Assembly: GCA_965221605.1 (NCBI GenBank)
Contig: CBDCSK010000005.1
Span: forward strand, 1 to 64,000
Direction: 5' to 3'
Length of the DNA stretch: 64,000 nt
Origin: Aldehydirespirator sp965221605
GTDB lineage: Bacteria > Actinomycetota > Acidimicrobiia > Acidimicrobiales > Aldehydirespiratoraceae
Made by a program: the position numbers and the translations under genes. Shown in pieces: positions 49,282-58,692 of this stretch (positions within the stretch are counted from its first letter, which is position 1; each line of letters begins with the position of its first letter). The notes under the pieces were generated by a model. That model did no database searches and had not been told where the DNA came from. It saw nothing but the letters and a program-made list of their open reading frames with translations.

Positions 49282-52200
49282 ATGGCCAGGCGAGCACGCA
49301 CACGGGAAACCACCGTCAACGACCGCCTAGCGGCCGCGCTCGATGGCATGCATCCCCGCTGGACGGTCGAAGCCGAGTCCACCCGGGTGCTCGCCGACGC
49401 CGCCAAGGCACCTGACATTGTCGTGCATATGCCAGGGGGCGTGTCGGTTGTGATCGAGATCGAATACACGCCCGCCGCCAGCGTCGAGGCCGATGCCACT
49501 GGACGCCTGGGCATGACCCTCGCTGAGACCGGCGAGCCCGTCGAGCAGGTGATCGCCCTACGGATTCCGGCCGATCTCGGCCAGGTTCGACAGGCCGACC
49601 TGTCGGCGGCTCTGGTGCGAGCCGAACTGGAGTACTGCGTGTTCAGCGCGACCGGAGCGGAGGCCGCGGCGAGATTCCCCAAGGACGGGTACCTTGCGGG
49701 CAGCATTGACGCATTGGCTGGCCTCATCGAGTCGATTTCGGTGTCGGAACGCCGGCTCGCGCAGGCGGTCGGAGTGCTCGAGGATGGGGTTCTGAACGCA
49801 GCAGCAGTTCTGCGCAAGCGACTCCTGCCCGACCGGCAGTCGGTCCTTGACGCCATAGGTGGGGCCCTCCACCAAGCCGATGGCGAACAGACCTCGCGCA
49901 TGGCGATGACCATCGCGGCCAATGCCCTCACGTTCCACTGCGCGATCTCGTCGACGCATCCGAAGATCGCGCCTTTCGAGAGCCTCCGCTCCTCGGGCGA
50001 GTTGCTGCCTAGCACCCTCCTGAGAGAGTGGGACGCGATCTTGGAGATCAATTACTGGCCCATATTCGAGATCGCTCGACGCGTGCTCGCCCCCGTTCCC
50101 GCGGACGTGTTCCGAGATGTCGTGGGCCGACTCGCGTCGGTCGCGGAGCGGCTCGTGGGAATAGGCGTGACCACGACGCAGGAGATGGTAGGGCAGATGT
50201 TCGGCCGGCTGATCGCAGACCGGAAGTTCCTGGCCACCTTCTACACGCGGCCCGCCTCGGCGCATCTGCTCGCCGAACTGGCGATCGCGCGTCTGGAAGC
50301 CGACTTCTCAGAGACGGCGTCGCTTGAGCGTCTCAGGATCGCCGACTTGGCCTGCGGCACCGGAGCCCTACTGTCCGCCGCGTATGCGCGGGTAGCGGCG
50401 AGGACACGACGAGCAGGGCTCGACGACTCCGACCTCCATCCTGCGTTCATGGGACAGGTGTTCGTGGGCGCCGACATCATGCCTGCCGCCGTGCATGTGA
50501 CCGCATCGATGCTGTCGTCCGTCCATCCTGCTGTCCCCTTCGGCGACACGAGCGTCCATCTGATGCCCTACGGCCGTCAGCCTGACTCCGATGCGGCCGA
50601 CTCGGACGGCGTGTCGGTGGCGGCGATCGGATCCCTGGAACTGATCGATGATGTGGAGGCTGCCTCGCTGTTCGGCACTGGCCGCAGCGTGGCCTCCGGG
50701 ACGGCCCCTGCGACCGCCGGTTCGGATGAACATCAGTTCGTGCTGGATCACAGATCCGCGGACTTGGTGATCATGAACCCGCCCTTCGCTCGGACTGTGG
50801 GCCAGGAGGGCGACAACGTCGGTATTCCGCGGCCTGCGTTCGCAGGGTTCGGAACGACCGAGACCGAGCAGGAAGCAATGAGCGCCCGGTTGGCGAACAT
50901 CGGCATCTACCGGCGGCGCGATGCGATCGTCGCCGGGCACGGGCACGCCGGCCTGGCCTCCTACTTTCTCGACTTGGCGCACGCGAAGATCAAGCCCGGC
51001 GGAGTGATCGCATTCGTGCTGCCGGCCACGTTCGTCGCCTCGAGCGCTTGGTCCGCTGCCCGTAGGCTGCTGGCAGCGCACTACGAGAACCTCATCGTCG
51101 TCTCGATAGCGGCGCACGGTTCGACCACAAGGGCCTTCTCGGACGACACCGCCATCGCCGAGGTGCTCGTCGTGGCGACCCGCCGGCCGCCGGACGTGCC
51201 CGATCGCCGATCCGGCCAGGGCGGCGCCAATGACGCCGATGTGTGCTGGGTCGGCCTATCGGACCGGCCAAGCACCGTTGCGCAGTCACTCGAGGTGGCG
51301 GCCGCTGTCGTCAGCCACATCGACCGGAGCGGACCCCGGGGAGAATTGAGAATCGGCGGTGAACGGCTCGGCGTGATAGGCACCGGGCGGCTCTCAGACG
51401 GCGGCTTCGGCCAACTCACCGAACTGCGGCTTGCCGCCAGCGCCCTGGCACTGCTGGACGGCCGGCTCGACCTGCCGCGCCATCGCCCGCTGAACATGCC
51501 TATGGCGAGGCTGCGGGACTTGGGTGACGCCGGTGCAGGCAACGCAGCCATCGGGGTGAAGCCGAAGTCCGCCGGCCCGATAGCCCGCGGCACGGGCGCG
51601 TACGCCGCGCCCTTCTTGATTCGCGACCTCGACGCGAGTTCCGACCGATGGAGGGCTGCCTCATATCCGGTGCTGTGGGCTCACAACGCTCGTTCCGGGC
51701 GGGAGAGCAGACTCGAAGTAGCCCCCGATACATACGGCGAGTTGCGCCCCGGGTGTGAGGAGGACGATGCCCGAAGGGTCTGGCAGAGCACAGCATCGCG
51801 AGTTCACGTGAATCTTGAGTTCCAATTGAACAGTCAGAGCCTCGGAGCCTGTTTGACCCCCAAGGAGTGCATCGGCGGGAGAGCGTGGCCGAGTTTCCTT
51901 GTCGAGGCCCGCGCCTGGGAGACACCGATCGTGCTGTGGCTAAACACAACCCTCGGCCTGATCGGGCGCTGGTGGGTTGGATCACGCCAGCAGCAAGGCC
52001 GGTCGATTCTCTCGATCAACCGAATCGCCGAGATCCCGGTGCTGGACTGCCGCGCACTGAGCAGCGAGACACTGTCGGACGCTTCCGAAATCTTGGCTCG
52101 CTTCCGTCTCAGAGAGTTTCTTCCAGCCAACGAGGCATACCGCGACCCGGCCCGCCAGGACCTCGACCGGGCGGTATTGTGCGACCTGCTCGGGATACCC

Positions 52201-52296
52201 GAGACAGTTCTCGATCCGCTCGACACGCTGCGCCATCAGTGGTGCCTCGAGCCGACCGTTCACGGAGGCAAGCGAACGCGTCCACAGGTTGACTGA
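49282..52296 (+). CDS. Large N6-adenine DNA methylase, possible single-chain restriction-modification enzyme
   Basis: This 1004-residue protein has gamma-class N6-adenine methylase motifs: AdoMet-binding RIADLACGTGALLSAAYARV near residue 353, VFVGADIMPAAVHVTASML, and catalytic DLVIMNPPFART near 498. The C-terminal 450 residues would recognise the target. The first 100 residues contain APDIVVHMPGGVSVVIEIEY, where Asp45, Glu59 and Glu61 resemble a PD-(D/E)XK core with the lysine replaced. That suggests a type IIG-like nuclease-methylase or a defence methylase, but activity is uncertain. No separate nuclease or specificity subunit lies beside it. A GGAGG precedes the start. Confidence 0.85.
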   Translation: MARRARTRETTVNDRLAAALDGMHPRWTVEAESTRVLADAAKAPDIVVHMPGGVSVVIEIEYTPAASVEADATGRLGMTLAETGEPVEQVIALRIPADLGQVRQADLSAALVRAELEYCVFSATGAEAAARFPKDGYLAGSIDALAGLIESISVSERRLAQAVGVLEDGVLNAAAVLRKRLLPDRQSVLDAIGGALHQADGEQTSRMAMTIAANALTFHCAISSTHPKIAPFESLRSSGELLPSTLLREWDAILEINYWPIFEIARRVLAPVPADVFRDVVGRLASVAERLVGIGVTTTQEMVGQMFGRLIADRKFLATFYTRPASAHLLAELAIARLEADFSETASLERLRIADLACGTGALLSAAYARVAARTRRAGLDDSDLHPAFMGQVFVGADIMPAAVHVTASMLSSVHPAVPFGDTSVHLMPYGRQPDSDAADSDGVSVAAIGSLELIDDVEAASLFGTGRSVASGTAPATAGSDEHQFVLDHRSADLVIMNPPFARTVGQEGDNVGIPRPAFAGFGTTETEQEAMSARLANIGIYRRRDAIVAGHGHAGLASYFLDLAHAKIKPGGVIAFVLPATFVASSAWSAARRLLAAHYENLIVVSIAAHGSTTRAFSDDTAIAEVLVVATRRPPDVPDRRSGQGGANDADVCWVGLSDRPSTVAQSLEVAAAVVSHIDRSGPRGELRIGGERLGVIGTGRLSDGGFGQLTELRLAASALALLDGRLDLPRHRPLNMPMARLRDLGDAGAGNAAIGVKPKSAGPIARGTGAYAAPFLIRDLDASSDRWRAASYPVLWAHNARSGRESRLEVAPDTYGELRPGCEEDDARRVWQSTASRVHVNLEFQLNSQSLGACLTPKECIGGRAWPSFLVEARAWETPIVLWLNTTLGLIGRWWVGSRQQQGRSILSINRIAEIPVLDCRALSSETLSDASEILARFRLREFLPANEAYRDPARQDLDRAVLCDLLGIPETVLDPLDTLRHQWCLEPTVHGGKRTRPQVD

Positions 52297-52301
52297 GCGC
52301 T

Positions 52302-53192
52302 TCAGGCAGCATGTCGGAGGGTTCCGGGCGAGCGGCCCGATGCGATCGTGCCGTAGAACACGCCGGCGAGGACGACCACTGCGCCGGCCACCGCAGTCGG
52401 ACGGGGCAGTTCCGACAGGAACAGGGCAGCCCACACCGTCCCGGCCACGGTCTCCACCGGCGTGAACAGCGCCACCTCCGACACCGGGGCGAAGCGGGGG
52501 GAGTTGGTATGGGCCAGCCGGCCCAGTGGATTGAAGCACAGCCCCATGGCCGCGATGGCCAGGTAGGCCCTCGTGTCCAGGGAGAAGGGCGACGCGGTGA
52601 GGCTGGTGGCGGCCAGCAGGATCACCGCGCTGATCGACAGCCCGGCGCGGCGGCTCATGTCCGGGAAGCGCCGCCAGATGGTCAGGCTCGTCGCGAACGC
52701 GGCCACCGCGAGCAGGGCCAGGAAGTCGCCCTTGAGCGTCGGCTGGCCCAACGAGCTGGAGACGATCACCGCGATGCCCGCCATGGTCACGGCGATGGCC
52801 ACCGCCACCCGCCGGGTGACCCGCTCCCCCAGGAACAGCCGGGCGCACAATGCGGCCAGCAGCGGCGACGCAGCCACGATGGCCACCACGTTGGCCACCC
52901 GGGTCTGGGTGATCGCGGTGATGAAGCTGAGCTGGCTCACCGACCCCAACACGCCCACCCCTGCCAGCGGAAGCCGGTGTCGACGAAACGACTCCGCGAC
53001 CGGTCTGCGGTCGATCCACCGCCCGAAGGTCGAGTACACCACCAGCGCGCAGCACGCCACCCAGAAGGCGATATCGACGGCCGCGGCCTCCGATAGGCGC
53101 ACCCACAGCGAGTCGGTGGACACGCACAGCATCCCTACCCCGGCCAGCAGCCACCCCAGCCGCTTCCGGTCGCCCGGTCGCTCCGTGGTCAT
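52302..53192 (-). CDS. EamA/DMT-family transporter
   Basis: The 296-residue protein has ten membrane helices in two EamA repeats: LGWLLAGVGMLCVSTDSLWV begins the first, QTRVANVVAIVAASPLLAAL with LFLGERVTRR ends it, and VSEVALFTPVETVAGTVWAA the second. Such drug/metabolite transporters usually export amino acids or metabolites. The substrate is unknown. It is convergent with the methylase, five bases between stops. Confidence 0.87.
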   Translation of the reverse strand: MTTERPGDRKRLGWLLAGVGMLCVSTDSLWVRLSEAAAVDIAFWVACCALVVYSTFGRWIDRRPVAESFRRHRLPLAGVGVLGSVSQLSFITAITQTRVANVVAIVAASPLLAALCARLFLGERVTRRVAVAIAVTMAGIAVIVSSSLGQPTLKGDFLALLAVAAFATSLTIWRRFPDMSRRAGLSISAVILLAATSLTASPFSLDTRAYLAIAAMGLCFNPLGRLAHTNSPRFAPVSEVALFTPVETVAGTVWAALFLSELPRPTAVAGAVVVLAGVFYGTIASGRSPGTLRHAA

Positions 53193-53268
53193 CGAGCCAA
53201 GCTAACGGCCACCCAAGTCTTCAGAACTGGCCCGACGTCGATGACTCGATCTGCTGCCGGGGTGAGAG

Positions 53269-53499
53269 TCAGGCGGTTGCGCCCGCAGCAATCACCTCGT
53301 CGACGATCACCTCACCCACGTCGGCGGGTGCCACGTCGTAGTAGGCAGCGATCGCATCCCGAGCCTCGTCAGCCACATCCTCAAGGCGACGGGCCTGCGA
53401 AAAAACCCAGTCGAGCTCTCGAACCTGGATGCCCCACCACTCGTCTCCCCGCCGTGCGACTACCCGGAACCGGCCGCCGGGAGGTGGGATGGCAGTCAT
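53269..53499 (-). CDS. HicB-like antitoxin
   Basis: This 76-residue protein with partial HicB fold has FRVVARRGDEWWGIQVRELD, then VFSQARRLEDVADEARDAIA, the beta-strand and helix pattern of HicB/DUF1902 antitoxins. No DNA-binding C-terminal domain is visible, so regulation may depend on the N-terminal fold or the complex. The start overlaps the toxin stop by one base, with the toxin first, which is the usual hicAB order. Confidence 0.75.
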   Translation of the reverse strand: MTAIPPPGGRFRVVARRGDEWWGIQVRELDWVFSQARRLEDVADEARDAIAAYYDVAPADVGEVIVDEVIAAGATA

Positions 53500-53702
53500 C
53501 AGATGCTCCTGCCAGTCGACTTGCGAGCCTGCCGGAGTGTAGCCAGCGCGGTGTGCTCATCGATCTCGTTGTGCCTCGGTATCACCAGCCGCTCCGTTCC
53601 AAAGAGCCACACCTCATGCCTGCCCTGGCGCAGGAGCCGCAACTCGACGCCCTTGTCTCTCGCTACTTGGCGTAGCTGCTTCATCAGGCGCGTCTTCCGC
53701 AT
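53499..53702 (-). CDS. HicA-like mRNA interferase toxin
   Basis: This 67-residue protein resembles HicA: basic start KTRLMKQLRQVARDKGVELR, then a double-stranded-RNA-binding-like core with the presumed catalytic histidine in GRHEVWLFGTERLVIPRH and the helix HTALATLRQARKSTG. HicA toxins cleave mRNA and are neutralised by HicB. It precedes the antitoxin by a one-base overlap and lies just downstream of a very AT-rich region. Confidence 0.75.
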   Translation of the reverse strand: MRKTRLMKQLRQVARDKGVELRLLRQGRHEVWLFGTERLVIPRHNEIDEHTALATLRQARKSTGRSI

Positions 53703-53760
53703 AGGGAAATATACATGACAATGATGAAAATATCACTATATATCCCGAACAATACCCTCC
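53703..53760 (-). promoter_or_regulatory. AT-rich promoter/operator of the HicAB-like pair
   Basis: On the minus strand this region contains GATATATAGTGATATTTTCA and, closer to the start, a -10-like TATATT (53708-53713), five bases before the toxin ATG. It is among the most AT-rich spots in the window. Short ATAT-containing repeats could be operator half-sites. The transcript is probably leaderless or has a very short leader. Confidence 0.45.
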
Positions 53761-53786
53761 AGGGGGAGGATCACAGGCGGAGCAAA

Positions 53787-54758
53787 TCAGGCTTCGGCGA
53801 GAAAGGACTGCGGGTCGGAGGTGAAGGCCCGCTGGCAGCCGGGGGCGCAGAACCAGTAGTCGGCGCCCTCGTGCACCGTGTGGTACTTGGCGTCGTCGAC
53901 GAGCACCGTCATGCCGCACACCGGATCGGTGGCCTCGGCCCGGGGCGGGACCGGGCCGGATCCGGCCGCCACCAGCTCACCTCTGGCCCGGCGAGCGACC
54001 AGGTCGGCCATCACTGCCACCGCGATCTCCGCATTGGCTACCGCGCCCAGGTCGAGCCCTGCAGGCGCCACCACCCTGTCCAACTCCGCGGTGGCCACTC
54101 CCCGGCTGCGGAGATGGTCAAGCACAGTGGACGCCCGCTTCTTGGAGGCGATCAGCCCTACGTAGCCGGCATCGCTGTTCAGGGCGGCCTCAAGCGCGAG
54201 GTCGTCATAGTGACCCTGGGTTGCCACCAGCACTGCAGTGGCGGTGTCGACGCCGAGATCCGACAGATCGAGCTTGGTCCGCACCAGCTCGGGGCGGGTG
54301 TGCTCGTCCGGGTTGCCGCCTTCGTCGATGACGGCAGCCTGCCATCCGATTGCGATGGCCAACTCGGCCAGCGCGTCCACCGCCGGGGAGCGGCCCACGA
54401 CCACGACCTGGGGCTCGGGTCGGTGCGGCTCCAGGTACACCTCCAGCGCTCCCTCGGACTCGCAGGCCATGGCTATCGAGCGCACCCCCTCCTGTGAGCG
54501 CCCGTCAAGCTCGTCGGGCTGGCCCAGGAAGAGCAGGGCGGGCTCGCCGGTCTCGAGGCACTGCCGGGCGTGACGCACCACCGAAGGCTCCGCGCAGGCG
54601 CCGCCCAGCCATCCCCGGACCGTCCCGTCGGCCAGGACGACCGCCTTGGAGCCCTGCCGCCCCGACGAAGGGCCGCGCCGCCACACCACCGTGGCCAGCA
54701 CGTACGGCATCCGGTGGGTGGTGAGCTCCACCGCCTCGGCCAGCACCGATACGTCCAT
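53787..54758 (-). CDS. XdhC/CoxI-family protein fused to a YHS domain
   Basis: This 323-residue protein starts like XdhC (ATVVWRRGPSSGRQGSKAVV, VRGWLGGACAEPSVVRHARQ) and has the C-terminal Rossmann part (VATQGHYDDLALEAALNSDA, YVGLIASKKRASTVLDHLRS). XdhC/CoxF proteins insert or sulfurate the molybdenum cofactor of xanthine or CO dehydrogenases. The last 50 residues are a YHS domain (TDPVCGMTVLVDDAKYHTVH, then YWFCAPGCQRAFTSDP), a cysteine-rich metal-associated module. It follows coxL by about 80 bases, so it probably matures this CO dehydrogenase. Confidence 0.87.
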   Translation of the reverse strand: MDVSVLAEAVELTTHRMPYVLATVVWRRGPSSGRQGSKAVVLADGTVRGWLGGACAEPSVVRHARQCLETGEPALLFLGQPDELDGRSQEGVRSIAMACESEGALEVYLEPHRPEPQVVVVGRSPAVDALAELAIAIGWQAAVIDEGGNPDEHTRPELVRTKLDLSDLGVDTATAVLVATQGHYDDLALEAALNSDAGYVGLIASKKRASTVLDHLRSRGVATAELDRVVAPAGLDLGAVANAEIAVAVMADLVARRARGELVAAGSGPVPPRAEATDPVCGMTVLVDDAKYHTVHEGADYWFCAPGCQRAFTSDPQSFLAEA

Positions 54759-54840
54759 GGCACCGCGGCTCCCTGTTATCGCCGTTGTCGTACCAGGCTG
54801 AGTCTACGACTGGAGCCTCGACAGCCCCAGCCGGGCAGGC

Positions 54841-57198
54841 TCAGCCGCCGGCGCTGTCGATGGCCTCCCATACCCGGTCGGGCAGGACCGGCATGTCGAT
54901 GTTGCGCACCCCGAGGTGGGCCAGCGCGTCGATCACCGCGTTCACGAAGGCGGCGGGAGAGCCGACCGTGGCCGACTCGCCGATGCCCTTGGCCCCGATC
55001 GGGTGGTGCGGCGACGGCGTGACCGTCTCCAGCAGCTCGAAGCGGGGCGTCTCCCAGGCGGTGGGGATCAGGTAGTCCATGAAGTTGGACCCGATGCAGT
55101 TGCCGTCGTCGTCGAAGGTGATCCACTGCATCGACGACATGGCGAACCCCTCGGTCAGGCCGCCGTGGATCTGTCCCTCCACGATCATGGGGTTGATGCG
55201 CACCCCGCAGTCGTCGAGGGCCACCATGCGGCGCACCTTCCACACCCCGGTGTCGGGATCCACGTCCACCACCACCACGTAGGACCCGTACGGGAACGTG
55301 AGGTTGGGAGGGTTGTAGTAGGTGACGTCCTCCAGGCCGTACTCCATTTGATCGGGCAGGTTGGTATAGGCCGCGAAGGCGGCGTCCTGGATGGTCACCG
55401 ACTGGTCGGGCGAGCCGGCCACGAAGTACTTGTCGGCGTCGCGCTCGATGTCCTCGGGCGCGGCCTCAAGCAGGTGGGCGGCGATGTGGCGGGCCTTGTC
55501 GGCGATCTTGCGGGCCACCATCGCAGTGGCCGCCCCGCCCACAGGGGTGGAGCGCGACGCGTACGTGCCCAGCCCGTAGGGCGTGTCGTCGGTGTCGCCG
55601 TGGATCACCTTGATATCGGTGGCGGGAATGCCGGTCTCCTCGGCCACGATCTGGGCGAAGGTCGTCTCATGTCCCTGGCCCTGGGTCTTCACCCCGAGCT
55701 TGAGGATGGCCTTGCCGGTGGGATGGACCCGCAGCTCGGCCGAGTCGATCATCTTGAGCCCGGCGATGTCGTAGGTGTGGGCCGGACCGGCCCCCACCGC
55801 CTCGGTGAAGTGGGCGATGCCGATCCCGACCAGCCGGCCCTCCTCCCGGGCCGCGGCCTGCTCGGCCCGCAACTCGTCGTAGCCGGCCGCGTCCAGCGCC
55901 TTGCGCAGCGCGGTCGGGTAGTCGCCGGAGTCGTACACGAACCCGGTGGCCGTCTCGTACGGGAACTGCTCGGGCTGGATGAAGTTGCGCAGCCGCAGCT
56001 CGGCCGGGTCGATGCCCAGCTCGTCGGCCGCGGTCTGCATCAGCCGCTCGATCAGGTACGACGCCTCGGTGATCCGGAACGAGCACCGGTAGGCCACCCC
56101 GCCGGGCGCCTTGTTGGTGAAGGCGCCCCGGCACTTGATGTGCGCGTGGGGGAAGTCGTAGCTGCCGGTGCACACGTGGAACAGCCCGGCCCGGTAGCGG
56201 GTGGGCTGGGCGTCGGAGTAGAAGGCGCCCTGGTCCGACAGCATGTCCACCCGCATGGCCTGGATGCGGCCCTCGTTGGTGAGGGCGAGCTCGCCGGTCA
56301 TGTAGTAGTCCCGGCCGAACCCGGTGGAGATCAGGTTGCCGGTGCGGGTCTCCACCCACTTGACCGGCTGGCCGATCAGCAGGCTGGCCGCGGTGGCCAC
56401 CACGTAGCCCGGATAGATGGGCACCTTGTTGCCGAATCCGCCGCCGATGTCGGGGCTGACGATGCGGATGTTCTGCTCGGGCAGCCCGGCCACCAGCGCG
56501 AACAGCGTCCGGTGGGCGTGGGGCGCCTGCGACGTCATGTAGATGGTGGCCTGGCCGGTCACGGAGTTGACGTCGGCCACGATCCCGCAGGTCTCCAGGG
56601 GCGACGGGTGCGAGCGCGGGTAGTGCGTGGTCAGCGACACCACCCGGTCGGCGCCGGCGAAGGCGGCCTCGGTGGCGGCCTCGTCGCCGGTCTCCCAGGT
56701 GTAGGCCAGGTTGTCGGTCTGGCCCTCCTTCTCGTCGCGGATCAGCTCGGCGCCCTCGGCCAGGGACTGCTGGGGCGTGGTGATGGCCTCGAGCATCTCG
56801 TAGTCCACCTCGACCAGCTCGGCCCCGTCGGCGGCCGCGTACGGGTCGGTGGCGATGACCGCGGCCACCTCCTGGCCCTGGTAGCGGACCTTGTCGGTGG
56901 CCAGCACGGCCTGGGTGTCGCCCGACAGGGTGGGCATCCAGGCCAGGTTGTGGGCCGCCATCAGCTCGCCGGTCACCACGGCCAGCACGCCGTCCACCGC
57001 GGTGGCCGCGTCGGTGTCGATGCCGTTGATGCGGGCGTGGGCCACCGGTGAGCGCACCAGGGCCATGTGCAGCATCCCGGGCAGCGCGATGTCGTCGAGG
57101 AAGTTGCCCTGGCCCTCGATGAGCCGGGCGTCCTCCACCCGCTTGACGCTGTGGCCGATGCCGCCGATCTCGGGAGGCGTAGTCGTTGTGTCAGTCAT
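54841..57198 (-). CDS. coxL: Aerobic carbon monoxide dehydrogenase large subunit, form I
   Basis: The 785-residue molybdenum-copper subunit oxidises CO to CO2 with water. The form I active-site loop AYRCSFR is present in PGGVAYRCSFRITEASYLIE, with the copper-binding cysteine at about residue 372. Other molybdopterin-binding parts are SPDIGGGFGNKVPIYPGYVV, VKTQGQGHETTFAQIVAEET, and the catalytic glutamate in HPIGAKGIGESATVGSPAAF. Form II proteins have AYRGAGR instead, so this is a genuine CO dehydrogenase. It is the last structural gene of coxM-coxS-coxL. Confidence 0.95.
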   Translation of the reverse strand: MTDTTTTPPEIGGIGHSVKRVEDARLIEGQGNFLDDIALPGMLHMALVRSPVAHARINGIDTDAATAVDGVLAVVTGELMAAHNLAWMPTLSGDTQAVLATDKVRYQGQEVAAVIATDPYAAADGAELVEVDYEMLEAITTPQQSLAEGAELIRDEKEGQTDNLAYTWETGDEAATEAAFAGADRVVSLTTHYPRSHPSPLETCGIVADVNSVTGQATIYMTSQAPHAHRTLFALVAGLPEQNIRIVSPDIGGGFGNKVPIYPGYVVATAASLLIGQPVKWVETRTGNLISTGFGRDYYMTGELALTNEGRIQAMRVDMLSDQGAFYSDAQPTRYRAGLFHVCTGSYDFPHAHIKCRGAFTNKAPGGVAYRCSFRITEASYLIERLMQTAADELGIDPAELRLRNFIQPEQFPYETATGFVYDSGDYPTALRKALDAAGYDELRAEQAAAREEGRLVGIGIAHFTEAVGAGPAHTYDIAGLKMIDSAELRVHPTGKAILKLGVKTQGQGHETTFAQIVAEETGIPATDIKVIHGDTDDTPYGLGTYASRSTPVGGAATAMVARKIADKARHIAAHLLEAAPEDIERDADKYFVAGSPDQSVTIQDAAFAAYTNLPDQMEYGLEDVTYYNPPNLTFPYGSYVVVVDVDPDTGVWKVRRMVALDDCGVRINPMIVEGQIHGGLTEGFAMSSMQWITFDDDGNCIGSNFMDYLIPTAWETPRFELLETVTPSPHHPIGAKGIGESATVGSPAAFVNAVIDALAHLGVRNIDMPVLPDRVWEAIDSAGG

Positions 57199-57211
57199 TG
57201 GTCGCTTCCTC

Positions 57212-57694
57212 CTAGCTGGCGCCGTTGGACGACGACGCCGCAGCCGCCGCGGCGGCCTGGATGGCCTTGACGATGTTCATGTAGCCGGTGCACCGGCACA
57301 GGTTCCCCGAGATGGCCCAGCGCACCTCGTCGTCGGACGGGTCCGGGTTCTCGTCGATGAGGGCCGCGCCCACCAGCATCATGGCCGGGGTGCAGAAGCC
57401 GCACTGGAGGCCGTGCTCGTCGCTGAACGCCTGCTGGACGGGGTGCAGCCCGTCGGCGGACCTGAGGCCCTCCACGGTGGTGACCTCCCGGCCGTCGGCC
57501 TGCACCGCCAGCATCGTGCACGACTTGACCGGCGTGCCGTCCACCAGAACGGTGCAGACCCCGCAGCTGGTGGTGTCGCATCCGATGTGGGTGCCGGTGA
57601 GCCCGGCGCCGGTGCGGATGTGGTCGACGAGCAGGCGCCGGGGCTCCACGTCGGCGGTGTGGTCGGTTCCGTTGATGTTGATCGTGATCTCCAT
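57212..57694 (-). CDS. coxS: Carbon monoxide dehydrogenase small (2Fe-2S) subunit
   Basis: The 160-residue iron-sulfur subunit has the plant-type [2Fe-2S] motif in IGCDTTSCGVCTVLVDGTPV followed by KSC, and the second cluster motif in LQCGFCTPAMMLVGAALIDE and GNLCRCTGYMNIVKAI. It passes electrons from the molybdenum site to the flavin subunit. It ends in an alanine/serine-rich tail. It lies 13 bases upstream of coxL. Confidence 0.96.
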   Translation of the reverse strand: MEITININGTDHTADVEPRRLLVDHIRTGAGLTGTHIGCDTTSCGVCTVLVDGTPVKSCTMLAVQADGREVTTVEGLRSADGLHPVQQAFSDEHGLQCGFCTPAMMLVGAALIDENPDPSDDEVRWAISGNLCRCTGYMNIVKAIQAAAAAAASSSNGAS

Positions 57695-57705
57695 GTCTCC
57701 CCCTC

Positions 57706-58566
57706 TCAGGCCTTAGCCTCTTCTGCTGCGGCGGCCAGCGCCCTCTGTGTGAAGGCGGCCACCACCCGGCGCTTCCAGCGGGCCGAGCCCCGCACGTCGT
57801 CGCGGGGATCGGCCGCGGCCGCGGCCGCCTCGCCGGCCTCGGCGAACAGCCCGGCGCTGGGCGCATTGCCCACCAGCAGGGCCTCAGCATCGGTGGCCTT
57901 GCGGTTGATGGGCGCCACCGATGTCATGGCCACGCCTGCCGCGCCGATGGTGCCGTCGGCAGCGAGCTCCAGGTGGACGGCCACCCCGACGGTTGCGTAG
58001 TCGCCGATCTTGCGCTCCAGCTTCTGGTAGGAGCCGCCGGACGGTCCCGCCGGCACGGGGATCTGCACCGCGGTCACCATCTCGTCGTCGGCAAGGGAGT
58101 TGGTGAAGAAGTCCTGCACGAAGTCCCCGATGTCGATGGACCTGGAGCCGGACGGCCCCTGGGCGATCACTGAGGCTCCGGTGGCCAGCAGGACTGAGTT
58201 CCAGTCGCCCTCGGGATCGCAGTGGGCCACCGACCCGCACAGGGTGCCCAGGTTGCGCACCAGCGGATCGGAGATCCACGGGGCGGCCGAGGCCACCGTA
58301 CCGGACACCTCGCCGGAGGCCGCGATGTCGGCGTGGCGGACCAGCGCCCCGATGCGGAGATGGCCGTTGCGGCCCTCGATGGTATCGAGCCCGGAGATTC
58401 GGTTGATGTCCACCAGCTTCGCGGGCGTCGCGAAGCGCAGCTTCATCATCGGCAGCAGGCTCTGCCCGCCGGCCAGGAACCGGGTCTCGTCACCTCCCTC
58501 GGCCTTGGCCGCGATGGCCTCCTCCACCGAGGAGGCCGCTACATAGTCGAACTGGGCAGGCAGCAT
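57706..58566 (-). CDS. coxM: Carbon monoxide dehydrogenase medium (FAD) subunit
   Basis: The 286-residue FAD-binding subunit has the AGGQSLLPMMKLRFATPAKL motif near residue 32 and the second FAD motif region RNLGTLCGSVAHCDPEGDWN near 105 (the usual TIGG is TLCG here). RKIGDYATVGVAVHLELAAD is also conserved. I chose ATG at 58566 directly before LPAQFDYVAAS; the frame is open to 58617. It is the first gene of the cox operon and lies back to back with an MFS gene, with the promoter region at 58567-58692. Confidence 0.94.
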   Translation of the reverse strand: MLPAQFDYVAASSVEEAIAAKAEGGDETRFLAGGQSLLPMMKLRFATPAKLVDINRISGLDTIEGRNGHLRIGALVRHADIAASGEVSGTVASAAPWISDPLVRNLGTLCGSVAHCDPEGDWNSVLLATGASVIAQGPSGSRSIDIGDFVQDFFTNSLADDEMVTAVQIPVPAGPSGGSYQKLERKIGDYATVGVAVHLELAADGTIGAAGVAMTSVAPINRKATDAEALLVGNAPSAGLFAEAGEAAAAAADPRDDVRGSARWKRRVVAAFTQRALAAAAEEAKA

Positions 58567-58692
58567 CCTGCACCCCCAATGTCTGCGGTCTTCGTGGGGT
58601 CCACGCGGGTCGCGCACATTACACCAACAGGCTCTGCTTCGCTCGATCAGGGGCGTCGCCTAGCCGGAAAGCCCTCAGGGGTAGCCTGACGG

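Noticed and set aside
54916..57051. 711-residue open frame on the plus strand opposite coxL
   Set aside because: The opposite strand encodes a complete, motif-rich CoxL; the plus frame has no domain or start signal.
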